Assembly (NCBI RefSeq): GCF_001875665.1
Contig: NZ_MLAL01000045.1
Coordinates: forward strand, 1 to 64,000
Length of the DNA: 64,000 nucleotides
Direction of reading: 5' to 3'
DNA from: Corynebacterium sp. NML130628
Lineage (GTDB): Bacteria; Actinomycetota; Actinomycetes; Mycobacteriales; Mycobacteriaceae
In this document: piece by piece, positions 26,735 to 35,763 of the stretch
Layout: every line of letters begins with the position of its first letter
How positions within the stretch are numbered: position 1 is the first letter of the stretch
The notes under the pieces: model-generated
Seen by the model: the letters and a program-made list of their open reading frames with translations, nothing else
Databases searched by the model: none
Told to the model about the DNA's origin: nothing
Position numbers and translations under genes: made by a program

Positions 26735-27751
26735 ATGAGAACACCCCCATCAAAGCCTCGCGATACCGCGAAAGCGGCAGCGCTCGTCGCTCCCGCATTG
26801 CTGGTATTGGCAGTGGTGATTGGCTACCCGATCGTCCGCGCAATTTGGCTTTCATTCCAGTCCAACCGACACCTTGACGCCGCAACTGGTGTCTTCATCG
26901 ACGGTGGCTTCGCTGGCGTCGATAACTACTTGTATTGGCTGTCAAACCGTTGCATGACCCCGTCGGGTGTCGTGGGTGCTTGCCCTCCTGGTGTGCTCGC
27001 GACGGACTTCTGGCCAGCGGTCTCAGTGACGCTCTTCTTCACCGTGGTCACCGTCGCACTAGAGACCGTACTCGGCATCGGGATGGCCATCATCATGAAC
27101 CGCCCGTCGCGTGCCCGCGGGCTCATCCGCGCGGCTGTGCTCATCCCCTGGGCGATCCCGACCGCGGTAACGGCGAAGCTGTGGCAGTTCATGTTCGCGC
27201 CAAGCGGCATCGTCAACTCGCTGCTGGGCGCAAACATCGCGTGGACGACCGACCCGTGGGCTGCGCGCTTCGCGGTGATCATCGCCGACGTATGGAAAAC
27301 CACGCCGTTTATGGCGCTGCTGATCCTCGCCGGCCTGCAGATGATTCCGAAAGACGTCTACGAGGCCGCGCGCGTCGACGGCGCCTCAGCATGGCAGACG
27401 TTCACCAGCATCACCCTGCCGCTAGTGCGCCCGGCGCTCATGGTGGCGGTGCTCTTCCGCACACTGGACGCGCTGCGCATGTACGACCTGCCCGTCATCA
27501 TGATTTCGGGCTCCTCGAACTCACCAACGGCGACGATCTCTCAGCTCGTAGTCGAGGACATGCGCCAGGGCAACTTCAATTCGGCCTCTGCGCTGTCCAC
27601 GCTGATCTTCTTGCTTATCTTCGCGGTGGCGTTCGTCATGGTGAGGTTCCTGGGCGCAAACGTGGGCGGCGCAGACGAACGCCGTGAAGCCCGGCGCGCG
27701 AAACGGAAGAACACAAAGGCGGAACAGTCAAAGGAGGTGGCCACACGATGA
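26735..27751 (+). CDS. sugar ABC transporter permease, MalF/SugA type
   Basis: 338-residue membrane component of a carbohydrate importer. Six membrane segments (first about 14-36), a periplasmic loop after TM1 with two Cys (CMTPSGVVGACPPG), and the EAA loop YEAARVDGASAWQTFTSITL near 220 that contacts the ATPase. Basic cytosolic tail. ATG at 26735 follows AAAGG at 6 bases; TTG at 26720 lacks a site. Ends with a 4-base ATGA overlap with the next permease. No ATPase gene is near. Confidence 0.9.
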   Translation: MRTPPSKPRDTAKAAALVAPALLVLAVVIGYPIVRAIWLSFQSNRHLDAATGVFIDGGFAGVDNYLYWLSNRCMTPSGVVGACPPGVLATDFWPAVSVTLFFTVVTVALETVLGIGMAIIMNRPSRARGLIRAAVLIPWAIPTAVTAKLWQFMFAPSGIVNSLLGANIAWTTDPWAARFAVIIADVWKTTPFMALLILAGLQMIPKDVYEAARVDGASAWQTFTSITLPLVRPALMVAVLFRTLDALRMYDLPVIMISGSSNSPTATISQLVVEDMRQGNFNSASALSTLIFLLIFAVAFVMVRFLGANVGGADERREARRAKRKNTKAEQSKEVATR

Positions 27752-28569
27752 AGCGGCTCGGCCACTACGCAGGCATCATCTTCATTATGTTCTGGGGGCT
27801 CGCCCCGTTTTATTGGATGCTGATTACCGCGCTGCGGGACAAGCGGTTCACCTTCGATACCACCCCGTGGCCTACACATGTCACCCTTGAAAACTACCGC
27901 GACGCGCTGGCAACAGATGCAGGTAACGATTTCCTCGGGGCGATTCTCAACTCGCTGATCATCTCGCTGGCGACGACGGCGCTCGCAGTCGCCGTCGGTG
28001 TGTTTACCGCCTATGCGCTGGCTCGCCTGGACTTCCGTGGCAAGGGGATTATCACGGGCATCATCTTGGCGGCGTCGATGTTTCCTGGCATCGCGCTTGT
28101 TACTCCCCTGTTCCAGCTGTTCGGCGACCTGGGGTGGATTGGCACGTATCGCGCGATGATCATCCCGAACATCTCCTTCGCCCTGCCGCTGACGATCTAC
28201 ACGCTGGTCTCCTTCTTCCAGCAGCTGCCCTGGGAGCTGGAGGAGGCAGCACGTGTCGACGGCGCCTCCCGCGGCCAGGCGTTCCGCCTCATCCTGCTGC
28301 CGCTGGCTGCGCCGGCCATTTTCACGACGGCGATCTTGGCATTCATCACCACGTGGAATGAGTTCATGCTGGCACGCCAGCTGTCTTCGACCGCGACTGA
28401 GCCGGTGACCGTCGCCATTGCTCGTTTCTCCGGGCCGAGCGCCTTCGAGTATCCGTACGCAGCGATTATGGCGGCTGGTTCGCTCGTGACCATTCCGCTG
28501 ATCATCATGGTGCTGGTATTCCAACGCCGCATCGTGTCGGGCCTCACAGCTGGCGGAGTGAAGGGGTAA
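27748..28569 (+). CDS. sugar ABC transporter permease, MalG/SugB type
   Basis: 273-residue second permease subunit. Six membrane segments, the ITALRDKRFTFDTTPWPTH region after TM1 and an EAA loop EEAARVDGASRGQAFRLILL near 166. The ATG overlaps the previous stop (ATGA), with AAGGAGG upstream, so the pair is translationally coupled. Expected to form a heterodimer with the MalF-type subunit and to need an MsmK/TusK-type ATPase encoded elsewhere. Confidence 0.91.
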   Translation: MKRLGHYAGIIFIMFWGLAPFYWMLITALRDKRFTFDTTPWPTHVTLENYRDALATDAGNDFLGAILNSLIISLATTALAVAVGVFTAYALARLDFRGKGIITGIILAASMFPGIALVTPLFQLFGDLGWIGTYRAMIIPNISFALPLTIYTLVSFFQQLPWELEEAARVDGASRGQAFRLILLPLAAPAIFTTAILAFITTWNEFMLARQLSSTATEPVTVAIARFSGPSAFEYPYAAIMAAGSLVTIPLIIMVLVFQRRIVSGLTAGGVKG

Positions 28570-28639
28570 CTTAACTTTTTCTTATCTCTCGATTAAACTG
28601 TATTCACTTTATTACTTTCCATCCCTAGAAAGAGCGGCA

Positions 28640-28954
28640 ATGCACAACACCACGCTCCGAATCGCGACAGCAGCTGCAATCGCTTCCTCCTTGGCGGCAG
28701 GTGGCGTCAGTGCCACGGCACACGCCGAAACCACTGCGACGGTGGCTACCAACACTGGTGACAATGGCGCCGAGGTGACCGTCAACGTCACCGCGAACGC
28801 CACACCAAAGAGCGGCTTCACTCAAGATGAGGCGAACGCGCTTGAGGTCGCCGGTGTGGTGGTGGGGATCTTGGCAGTACTCGGGGCTCTGATGGCCGGG
28901 TGGCTATACTTCGCTGCGCCGCACATGGGCCTGAACTTCGGCCCCCGCCTCTAA
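28640..28954 (+). CDS. small exported protein with C-terminal membrane helix
   Basis: 104-residue protein: signal peptide (about 1-29, ending THAHA-type TAHA before ETTATV), a Thr/Val/Asn-rich stretch, and one membrane helix at about 68-91 ([22 protein letters not shown]). No known domain. The 70 bases before it are AT-rich with TAAACT, so it may have its own promoter despite following the permease genes. Possibly an accessory protein of the transporter; unproven. Confidence 0.6.
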   Translation: MHNTTLRIATAAAIASSLAAGGVSATAHAETTATVATNTGDNGAEVTVNVTANATPKSGFTQDEANALEVAGVVVGILAVLGALMAGWLYFAAPHMGLNFGPRL

Positions 28955-28957
28955 CGA

Positions 28958-29167
28958 GTGCAACGTCCTTCGCAGCGCCAGGACCTGCTCTGGCAAACAA
29001 TCATTGGGTTCGTAGGGTTCTTCACCCTGCTCGCCTTCGTGCAGGCCGCCATCAACATCACAAGGCCCGAGCCGTCAATCTGGCCGGGCCTTGTGCTTGC
29101 CGCCTTCGTCGCGGCGCTGTGGAGGCTGATTCGCCGGTGGCGCCGGTGGCGCGCAGGCGAAGACTAA
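28958..29167 (+). CDS. small membrane protein with two helices
   Basis: 69-residue protein with two likely membrane helices (about 11-32 and 42-60) and a very basic C-terminus ([14 protein letters not shown]). GTG at 28958 is 3 bases after the previous stop, suggesting coupling. Its stop abuts purE, which is convergent. C. glutamicum has a small membrane protein gene inside its trehalose-importer cluster; this could be its counterpart, which is inference. Confidence 0.5.
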   Translation: MQRPSQRQDLLWQTIIGFVGFFTLLAFVQAAINITRPEPSIWPGLVLAAFVAALWRLIRRWRRWRAGED

Positions 29168-29168
29168 G

Positions 29169-29672
29169 TCACTCCTTGCCGAGCAGACGCTCACGCAGCG
29201 CGGCGTCCTTACGCTCAACTTCGGCCGCCATGTCGGCCTGGTACTTCACCATTTTCTCCACTAGTTCCGGATCCCCGGCACCGAGCATCCGAACAGCAAG
29301 CAGGCCCGCGTTCTTCGCGCCACCAATAGACACGGTCGCGACCGGAACACCGCCCGGCATCTGCACGATGGAAAGCAGCGAGTCCAGCCCGTCAAGGTCC
29401 TTCAATGCGCGAGGGATACCGATGACTGGCAGTGGCGTTGCCGCGGCGACCATCCCCGGCAGGTGGGCTGCCCCACCGGCGCACGCGATGATGGCCTGGA
29501 TGCCGCGTTCATGTGCCTGCTTCGCATAGGCAAGCATCTTCTCAGGGGTGCGGTGCGCGGAGACCACCCCAACCTCAAACGGCACCGAGAATTCAGCAAG
29601 CACCTCTGCGGCAGGTGCAACCGTGTCCCAATCCGAATCCGAGCCCATAATGAGCCCAACGCGTGCGTTCAT
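29169..29672 (-). CDS. purE: N5-carboxyaminoimidazole ribonucleotide mutase
   Basis: 167-residue class I PurE, converting N5-CAIR to CAIR in purine synthesis. Motifs: [12 protein letters not shown] (residues 6-17), VVSAHRTPE with the catalytic His near 42, [14 protein letters not shown] and PVIGIP near 85. A strong AGGAGGAG site precedes the ATG. Follows purK by 17 bases; the two act in sequence. Confidence 0.96.
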   Translation of the reverse strand: MNARVGLIMGSDSDWDTVAPAAEVLAEFSVPFEVGVVSAHRTPEKMLAYAKQAHERGIQAIIACAGGAAHLPGMVAAATPLPVIGIPRALKDLDGLDSLLSIVQMPGGVPVATVSIGGAKNAGLLAVRMLGAGDPELVEKMVKYQADMAAEVERKDAALRERLLGKE

Positions 29673-29689
29673 AGGTAAATCTCCTCCTG

Positions 29690-30871
29690 TTAGTACCAGT
29701 TCGCGTGAACGATGAAGTGCGCTGCATGCTGAGCGATCGCCAAGGTAGACATCGCGTCGTAGCCGGTGACGTTCACATGCCCCATCTTGCGCCCGGGGCG
29801 CCAGCCCTTGCCGTACAGGTGCACTTTGGCTTCTGGGTAGCGGCGCATCACCTCGATGACGCGTCGCTCCATCGGCATCTGCGGGTCGTCCTCCGCGCCG
29901 AGGGTATTGACCATCACCGTGACTGGCTCGAGCGTGTCCACCGAGCCAAGCGGCCAGTTCAGTACCGCGCGCAGGTGCTGCTCAAACTGGGAGGTCACGC
30001 ACCCGTCTTGTGTCCAGTGCCCGGTGTTGTGCGGGCGCATCGCCAGCTCATTCACCAAGACTTTTGACGCCCCGTCCTCCCCGATGCACTCGAAAAGTTC
30101 GACGGCAAGCACACCAGTGACATCGAGCTTGGTCGCGATCTTGGTGGCTAGATCACGGCACTGCTTCGCCACGGTAGCCGGCAGTTCTGGCGCCGGCGCG
30201 ATCGCGATATGGCACACCCCGTCAGCCTGGCGCGACTCCGCAACTGGCCACGCCTTGACCTCGCCGTCGCGGTTGCGTGCCACCATCGCGGAAAGCTCGC
30301 GGGCAAACTGCACCTTTTCTTCCGCGTACAGTACAACCCCCTTCTCGAGCAGGTCTGTGACGAGCTGCTCGCACTCCTGCAGGGTCTCGGGGAACCAGAC
30401 GCCGTGCCCGTCGTAGCCACCACGCGTTGCCTTGACACACACCTGGCCGTCAACAAGCTTCCAGAACTCGCGTGCATCTTCCACCGAGTCGAACTTCGCG
30501 AACGGCGGCACCGGCGCCCCCAGTTCCTTGAGCTTCCGGCGTTGCTCTAGCTTGTCCTGGGCGTAAATCAGCGCCTGGGGCCGCGGCTCTACGTTGTAGC
30601 CCTCGTCCAGCAGGCGCTGCAGGAATTCGTTCGGGACGTGTTCATGGTCGAACGTGATCGCCGACGCGTCCTGGATCGTTGCGTGAAGGTCGTCGAAGTT
30701 GGTGTAGTCGCCGAGCTGGACGTCGCCAAACACCTGGGCAGCGGAGGCGTCCGGGGCCCCTGCAAGCACCCGGGGCTGCAGTCCGAGCTCGATGGCTTCG
30801 GTGTGCATCATTCTGGCAAGCTGACCATCACCGATGATGGCGACTCTGGGCATTCCTTGAGCGTCTCTCAC
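29690..30871 (-). CDS. purK: N5-carboxyaminoimidazole ribonucleotide synthase
   Basis: 393-residue ATP-grasp enzyme making N5-CAIR from AIR, bicarbonate and ATP. N-terminal [13 protein letters not shown], the ATP-grasp core [16 protein letters not shown] near 155, [26 protein letters not shown] near 285. Start uncertain: GTG at 30871 or ATG at 30853 (which begins [11 protein letters not shown]). The upstream gap to the divergent acetolactate decarboxylase is only about 40 bases. Confidence 0.94.
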   Translation of the reverse strand: MRDAQGMPRVAIIGDGQLARMMHTEAIELGLQPRVLAGAPDASAAQVFGDVQLGDYTNFDDLHATIQDASAITFDHEHVPNEFLQRLLDEGYNVEPRPQALIYAQDKLEQRRKLKELGAPVPPFAKFDSVEDAREFWKLVDGQVCVKATRGGYDGHGVWFPETLQECEQLVTDLLEKGVVLYAEEKVQFARELSAMVARNRDGEVKAWPVAESRQADGVCHIAIAPAPELPATVAKQCRDLATKIATKLDVTGVLAVELFECIGEDGASKVLVNELAMRPHNTGHWTQDGCVTSQFEQHLRAVLNWPLGSVDTLEPVTVMVNTLGAEDDPQMPMERRVIEVMRRYPEAKVHLYGKGWRPGRKMGHVNVTGYDAMSTLAIAQHAAHFIVHANWY

Positions 30872-30910
30872 AACGAACTACCTTAGCCTTAAGGGCGCTA
30901 CGATGTGGGC

Positions 30911-31648
30911 ATGACTGAAACGAATCCTGCCATTGTTCGCCACACCATCTTCCAGAACTCGTTGATGACCGCGCTTCTCGACGGCATCTACGAAGGCGAA
31001 CTGACCATCGGAGACATCCTCGGCAAGGGAAACTTCGGCCTTGGCACCTTCGACGGGCTCGACGGCGAGATGATCATTCTCGACGGCGTGTGCTACCAGC
31101 TCACCAGCGACGGCAAGGCTCGCGTCGCCACCCTCGACCAGCGCACGCCGTTTACCGTCGTGACGAACTTTGTGCCACGCATCCGCGTCGACGCCCCGAA
31201 AGGGATGCGCCGCGCCGAACTTGCCGAGTTCATCGACGCGCTCGAGCCGAGCCACAACTTCTTCTACGCCGTCAAAATCACCGGCACCTTCGACGAGGTG
31301 GTCACCCGCACCGTCACCAAGCAGGAGAAGCCCTACCGCCCCATGACGGAAGCCATCGGCGACGACGCCGAGCACCACTTCACCGACGTCCACGGCATCA
31401 TCGGAGGCTTCCGCACGCCCGCCTACGCCAAAGGCATCGGGGTGCCGGGCTGCCACGTCCACTTCATTGACGACGCCCGCACCGTCGGCGGCCACGTGCT
31501 CGACTACACCATCAACGACGCCGTCATCGAGCTGTGCCCCGCCACCGACATGGACCTGCACCTGCCGATCACAGCAGACTTCCAGGCGGGTAGCCTCAGC
31601 CCCAGCGACCTGGACAGTCAGCTACACACGACGGAAATTAAGGAGTAA
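30911..31648 (+). CDS. alsD: acetolactate decarboxylase
   Basis: 245-residue enzyme converting alpha-acetolactate to acetoin, diverting pyruvate carbon to a neutral product. Family motifs: QNSLMTALLDGIYEGELT near 15, HGDFGLGTF-type GNFGLGTFDGLDGEM, the metal site with GCHVHFIDDARTVGGHVLDY near 180 (two His plus one His, zinc ligands) and a conserved Arg/Glu set. ATG at 30911 is preferred over GTG at 30905 because TACGAT (30899-30904) lies 6 bases upstream, giving a leaderless mRNA. Sits alone between purK and a PH-domain gene; likely an accessory acquisition. Confidence 0.93.
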   Translation: MTETNPAIVRHTIFQNSLMTALLDGIYEGELTIGDILGKGNFGLGTFDGLDGEMIILDGVCYQLTSDGKARVATLDQRTPFTVVTNFVPRIRVDAPKGMRRAELAEFIDALEPSHNFFYAVKITGTFDEVVTRTVTKQEKPYRPMTEAIGDDAEHHFTDVHGIIGGFRTPAYAKGIGVPGCHVHFIDDARTVGGHVLDYTINDAVIELCPATDMDLHLPITADFQAGSLSPSDLDSQLHTTEIKE

Positions 31649-32110
31649 TCAGCGACGGCGCAAGCTCTCGTCCAGCGCACGCTCCACCGCGCGCGTTTTC
31701 CCGACCTGCGGGAAGAACACCGGCTGGTCGAACCCCCACAAGGCGATGGACAGCCCGCCGCGCTGGCGTCGAAAAGAATGAATCTGACGCAGCGGAATGG
31801 AATCGACCGCACCGCGCGACGAGCGAGCGAGGATACGGCGGTCGGTGAGCAGGAAGCGCTGGCGGCGGAGTCGAACCACCGGCAGTACAAAGCGCCACGC
31901 GGACAAAAGCGCCCACACCACAACCACGACGTTGCGTGCCTGGGCGTCTACGAACGGGGTGACATCCATCCAGCCGACGGCGATCCAGGCGATCCCGGTA
32001 ATCACGATGAGCTCGAGCAACGGGAAAACGAGGCTCCTCAAAGGCGGGTTCGTGTCGGCGAGGACGGTCTCGCCCTCTGCCAGCTGAAACTTCACCCGCG
32101 ACTGTTGCAC
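31649..32110 (-). CDS. PH (YdbS/DUF304-like) domain membrane protein
   Basis: 153-residue protein with two membrane helices (about 30-50 and 62-80) followed by a bacterial PH domain (RFLLTDRRILARSSRG near 92, IPLRQIHSFRRQRGG). Function unknown; such proteins often regulate membrane or stress processes. GTG at 32110 lies just after the birA stop; a longer frame to 32149 would overlap birA. Likely co-transcribed with birA, as in related genomes. Confidence 0.75.
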   Translation of the reverse strand: MQQSRVKFQLAEGETVLADTNPPLRSLVFPLLELIVITGIAWIAVGWMDVTPFVDAQARNVVVVVWALLSAWRFVLPVVRLRRQRFLLTDRRILARSSRGAVDSIPLRQIHSFRRQRGGLSIALWGFDQPVFFPQVGKTRAVERALDESLRRR

Positions 32111-32120
32111 GGCACAGATC

Positions 32121-32843
32121 CTACTGTTTCGGCCGGAGGTGGTGCACATCTCCGACGGTGTAGGCCGTGCCGTCTATGATCACTTCGCCCTCATCGTTGA
32201 CACCATCGACGGTGCCGACCACCTCGCCGTTGTGCAGCTCAAGGCGCACTTGCTGGCCGATCGTGCTGCACACCCTGCGGTAGTCGGCGAGCAGCTGCGG
32301 GTCGCGCTGCTGCCACTGCACGAAACGCCGCCCCATCGCGCACAGCACCTGCGTGGTGAAGTCCACGAAGTCGACGTCGATTCCCTCAAGGTTCAGCGCT
32401 GTGACGGTAGGAATGGGCAACTGTTCGCGTTCAAAGTTGAGGTTGATGCCGATGCCGACCACCACGCGGCCATCCGCAAGCCCGGAGAGTATCCCCGCGA
32501 GCTTCTTGCCCCCGATCTGAATATCGTTCGGCCACTTGAGCCGAGCTTGTGGCACGACGTCGGTCACTGCGACCCCGGGGGCGATCGACAAAAGCCCGAA
32601 CGGTGGCGGGCTGTCATCGACGGGCACCACCATGCTCATTGCCAGCTGCGCACCCTTGGGGCTCACCCATTTGCGCCCAAGCCGCCCACGCGATGCAGTT
32701 TGCTCGCCCGCGATGAGCACGGTGCCGGGCTCACCTTCTTTAAGGAGGTCGTCGTTCGTCGACCCAGTGGTTTCGACCCATCGCACCACCGGCCAGTACT
32801 TTTCGACGCCCCGCTGGAGCCTGCTCAGTTCCTCAGCATTCAT
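32121..32843 (-). CDS. birA: biotin--[acetyl-CoA-carboxylase] ligase
   Basis: 240-residue BirA without an N-terminal DNA-binding domain, so it is only an enzyme. It attaches biotin to AccBC and Pyc, both encoded in this window. Motifs: ETTGSTNDDLL, the biotinyl-AMP loop SRGRLGRKW near 65 (the first Gly of GRGRxGR is Ser), KWPNDIQIGGKKLAGIL near 120, GIGINLNF near 148, C-terminal SH3-like cap. ATG at 32843 follows TAGATT (32857-32852) by 8 bases; in-frame codons up to 32882 overlap the divergent promoter. Confidence 0.92.
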   Translation of the reverse strand: MNAEELSRLQRGVEKYWPVVRWVETTGSTNDDLLKEGEPGTVLIAGEQTASRGRLGRKWVSPKGAQLAMSMVVPVDDSPPPFGLLSIAPGVAVTDVVPQARLKWPNDIQIGGKKLAGILSGLADGRVVVGIGINLNFEREQLPIPTVTALNLEGIDVDFVDFTTQVLCAMGRRFVQWQQRDPQLLADYRRVCSTIGQQVRLELHNGEVVGTVDGVNDEGEVIIDGTAYTVGDVHHLRPKQ

Positions 32844-32851
32844 GTTGCCCC

Positions 32852-32867
32852 AATCTAGCGCTACTGT
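32852..32867. promoter_or_regulatory. paired divergent -10 boxes of birA and the DoxX-like gene
   Basis: TAGATT on the minus strand (32857-32852) lies 8 bases before the birA ATG; TACTGT on the plus strand (32862-32867) lies 7 bases before the ATG at 32875. Both genes appear leaderless and share a 31-base gap. Confidence 0.5.
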
Positions 32868-32874
32868 TGGACGC

Positions 32875-33297
32875 ATGACCATTCAACGTTTTCTTCGCAA
32901 GGCACTCATCCCGACGTTCGGGGTGGCCGGCATCCTGCACTTCATCAAACCGGAACCTTTCGACTCAATCGTTCCCGATGCCCTCCCCGGTGAGGCCCGG
33001 ACGTACACCTACGCATCCGGCGTCGCAGAGCTTGCGGCCGCGATCCTGCTGGCGGCGCCGAAGCTTGGTCCGGCATCACATGCGGGGCACCAGAAACGTG
33101 CGCCGAAGCTGCGCAAACTTGGTGGTGCATTCGCAGCAGCGCTTTTGCTGGCCGTGTGGCCTGCAAACTTCGAGATGGCACGACAGTGGCGCAAGAAGCC
33201 GTGGCAGAAGCAAGTGATCAGCATCGGCCGCCTGCCACTGCAGTTGCCTCTGATCTCGGCTGCGTGGAGCATATTCAAGGATCCGAGCATACGCTAA
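32875..33297 (+). CDS. DoxX-like small membrane protein
   Basis: 140-residue protein with about four hydrophobic segments. The start FGVAGILHFIKPEPFDSIVP and the TYASGVAELAAAILL stretch match the DoxX-like membrane family (G-x-x-HF followed by a VP motif). No catalytic residues can be named. Leaderless start with TACTGT upstream. Located between birA and the carboxylase beta gene. Confidence 0.7.
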   Translation: MTIQRFLRKALIPTFGVAGILHFIKPEPFDSIVPDALPGEARTYTYASGVAELAAAILLAAPKLGPASHAGHQKRAPKLRKLGGAFAAALLLAVWPANFEMARQWRKKPWQKQVISIGRLPLQLPLISAAWSIFKDPSIR

Positions 33298-33419
33298 GCG
33301 CGTTGCGCGTGCCGTGCTGGCGCGCTTGGCGCACTGGCGTGGTGGTGCCTGAAACATGAGGGCGCCGCCGCGCGATTTATAATGTGGTTTTCTTTCCGTG
33401 CTAGTTAGACTGAGGCGAT

Positions 33420-34946
33420 ATGGGCGATAAATCTTCTTCCAAACCTGACATGTCGACGACAGCGGGCCGCATCCAAGATCTGCGCAACCGGCTCGATGAA
33501 GCCCGCGCGCCGCTTGGCCAGGATGCGATCGACGCGGTCCACGAAGCGGGAGACCTGACCGCGCGGGAGCGCGTCGAGCGTTTGCTGGACGCGGGCTCCT
33601 TCGTGGAGGTCGACGCGCTGGCGCGCCACCGCGTCGAGGCGTACAAGATGGACCGCACTAAGCCGTCGACGGACGGTGTCGTGGCGGGTTACGGCCTAAT
33701 CGACGGGCGCCGTGTGTGCGTGTTCTCCCAGGACTCGAGCATTTTCGACGGCGGTATCGGCGAGGTGTACGCCGAGAAGATCCTCAAAGTCTACGAGCTG
33801 GCCGCAAAGACTGGTGTGCCGGTGATCGGGTTCTACGACTCGCTCGGCCCGCGCTGGCAGGAGGGCGTCGTCACGGCTCACATGCAGGCGAAGATCTTGC
33901 GAGCCGCGACGCAGGCCTCTGGTCTGGTGCCACAGATCGCCGTGGTTGCCGGTGAGGTTGCCACGCTCGCTGCCACAACCGTTCCTCTGGCCGACATGTG
34001 CATCATGGTCGATGGCGCGAGCCTGCACCTGGCCGCGACCGACGTCGCGTCCAAGGTCGCTGGTAGCGAGGTGACCGCGGAGCAGCTCGGCGGCGCGGAC
34101 GTCCACTCGGCGACCACTGGTGTTGCCAGCATCCGCGTCAGCACCGATGAGCAGGCTGTCGACGAGGTGCGTAAGCTGGTGAGCTACCTGCCGCTGAACA
34201 ACCGCGCGGCCTCTCCCGTGGCGGACGCTGCCGAGGGCGCGGACGCTAGCGCGCTCGATTCCCTCGTTCCGGACGAGGATGCCCAGACGTACGACATCAC
34301 TACCGTCATCGAGACGATCACTGACGGCGACTTTTACGAGCTCGGCGGCGCCCACGCCGACAACGTTGTCACCGGGTTTGCACACATTGATGGTCGAGCG
34401 CTCGGCATCGTGGCAACGCAGCCAAGCGTGCTTGCCGGCTGCCTGAGCGCCGACGCTGCCCGGAAGGCCGCGCGCTTCATCCGCACCTGCGACGCCTTCA
34501 ACCTGCCACTGCTGCACATCGTGGACTGCCCCGGCTTCGTCCCGACCGTCGAGGAGGAGCAGGCAGGCGCCCTGTCCGCGGCCTCCACCCTGGCGTACGC
34601 CTTCGCTGAGGCCCAGGTGGGCACCATGACTGTGATCACGCGCAAGGCACTCGGCACCGCCTACTCGGTGCTCGGCTCGAAGGGACTGGGCGCCGACTTG
34701 GTCTTTGCGTGGCCGACCGCGCAGATCGCGCTGGCTGACGCCCCGACGGCTGCTGAGGCGTTGGGCGTCGATACGCAGGCGTACGAGGAAGAAAACCTCA
34801 ACCCCTACGTCGCTACCGAGCGCGGCCTTGTCGACGCCGTCATCGCACCAAGCGACACCCGCGCCCAACTCGTGGAGGGCCTGCGCCTGCTGGAGCGCAA
34901 GGTTATGTACCCGCCGCAGAAGAAGCACGGCAACCTGCCGCTGTAA
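33420..34946 (+). CDS. acyl-CoA carboxylase beta (carboxyltransferase) subunit, divergent
   Basis: 508-residue carboxyltransferase of the DtsR/AccD/PCCB family, partner of AccBC and AccE, between birA and accE as in C. glutamicum. The fold is complete: RIQDLRNRLDEARAP start, ATDGVV-like STDGVVAGYG, the C-half FIRTCDAFNLPLLHIVDCPGF and FAWPTAQIAL. Unusual: the N-half loop normally GPCAGGxxYxPAL reads GEVATLAATTVPL (178-190), losing both oxyanion-hole glycines; DSGGARIQEG is DSLGPRWQEG (140-149); C-half GGAY is GTAY. Ends KKHGNLPL like DtsR proteins. TATAAT (33378-33383) upstream; GAGG 4 bases before the ATG. Confidence 0.85.
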   Translation: MGDKSSSKPDMSTTAGRIQDLRNRLDEARAPLGQDAIDAVHEAGDLTARERVERLLDAGSFVEVDALARHRVEAYKMDRTKPSTDGVVAGYGLIDGRRVCVFSQDSSIFDGGIGEVYAEKILKVYELAAKTGVPVIGFYDSLGPRWQEGVVTAHMQAKILRAATQASGLVPQIAVVAGEVATLAATTVPLADMCIMVDGASLHLAATDVASKVAGSEVTAEQLGGADVHSATTGVASIRVSTDEQAVDEVRKLVSYLPLNNRAASPVADAAEGADASALDSLVPDEDAQTYDITTVIETITDGDFYELGGAHADNVVTGFAHIDGRALGIVATQPSVLAGCLSADAARKAARFIRTCDAFNLPLLHIVDCPGFVPTVEEEQAGALSAASTLAYAFAEAQVGTMTVITRKALGTAYSVLGSKGLGADLVFAWPTAQIALADAPTAAEALGVDTQAYEEENLNPYVATERGLVDAVIAPSDTRAQLVEGLRLLERKVMYPPQKKHGNLPL

Positions 34947-34962
34947 CAACGAAAGGAACGGT

Positions 34963-35166
34963 ATGTCTTCCCTCCCCTTCGACGTTGTGAAAGGCAACCC
35001 CTCCCCCGAGGAGGTCGAGGCGCTGCGCCTCGTGCTGGAGCAACTGCAGCAAAAGGCACAGGCGGCGAAGCGCGGGCAGCGCAACCTCTGGGGCACCACG
35101 CCGTCGCCGGTGCATACGCCGACGCTGTTCAACCCGCTCGCGTTCTCCCCTTCGACGTACTCCTAA
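34963..35166 (+). CDS. accE: acyl-CoA carboxylase epsilon subunit
   Basis: 67-residue AccE, the small helper subunit of actinobacterial acyl-CoA carboxylases. N-terminal beta/helix VVKGNPSPEEVEALRLVLEQL (the conserved G-x-P-x-x-E-E pattern), then a basic linker and W near 43. ATG at 34963 follows AAAGGAA by 6 bases. Sits 16 bases after the beta subunit and 3 bases before maf, a clear operon. Confidence 0.88.
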   Translation: MSSLPFDVVKGNPSPEEVEALRLVLEQLQQKAQAAKRGQRNLWGTTPSPVHTPTLFNPLAFSPSTYS

Positions 35167-35169
35167 GCC

Positions 35170-35763
35170 ATGCGGATTGTTCTCGCTTCGCAGTCGCCGT
35201 CGCGCCGAATGCTGCTCGAACAGGGTGGCGTAGAGCCGGTACTTCGACCCGCCAACATCGACGAGGATGCGGTCATCGCCTCGCTAGTCGACGCCCCGCC
35301 AGCCCACACCGTGGCGGCCCTCGCCCGCGCGAAGGCCGAAACCGTCGCCGGTGAGTACCCGGACGACGTCGTGGTCGGCTGCGATTCCATGCTGCTTCTG
35401 GACGGCCAGCTACTGGGCAAACCACACACCGTCGAGGCCACGATCGAGCGCTGGCGTGCGCAACGCGGCAAGACCGCTGAGCTGCTCACCGGCCACGCTG
35501 TGACCTACAACGGCGAGTGGGTCACGGACACCGTGCGCACCACCATCCGCTTCGGCGAGGCGAGCGACGCGGACATCGAGGCCTACGCCAACTCGGGCCA
35601 GCCCCTGCAGTGCGCGGGCGCGTTCACGCTGGAGGCGCTCGGTTCCTGGTTTATCGATTCCATCGACGGCGACCCAACCAGCGTCATTGGCCTGTCTATG
35701 CCGCTGCTGCGTCGCTGCCTCTATCGCTTCGGGCTGGACGCATCAGCGTTCTGGGTATCTTAG
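35170..35763 (+). CDS. maf: Maf family nucleotide pyrophosphatase
   Basis: 197-residue Maf protein that hydrolyses non-canonical or methylated (d)NTPs to monophosphates. Motifs: LASQSPSRRMLLEQ (S-x-S-x-R-R phosphate site, residues 5-18), VVVGCDSMLLLDGQLLGKP near 70-88 (catalytic Asp), and GAFTLEALGSWFIDSIDGDPTSVIGL near 155. Overlaps the convergent Cj0069 gene by 4 bases. Confidence 0.93.
   Translation: MRIVLASQSPSRRMLLEQGGVEPVLRPANIDEDAVIASLVDAPPAHTVAALARAKAETVAGEYPDDVVVGCDSMLLLDGQLLGKPHTVEATIERWRAQRGKTAELLTGHAVTYNGEWVTDTVRTTIRFGEASDADIEAYANSGQPLQCAGAFTLEALGSWFIDSIDGDPTSVIGLSMPLLRRCLYRFGLDASAFWVS

Noticed and set aside
33696-35132. A 478-codon frame antisense to the carboxylase beta gene
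   Set aside because: Low-complexity Arg/Gly/Val sequence typical of antisense shadows.
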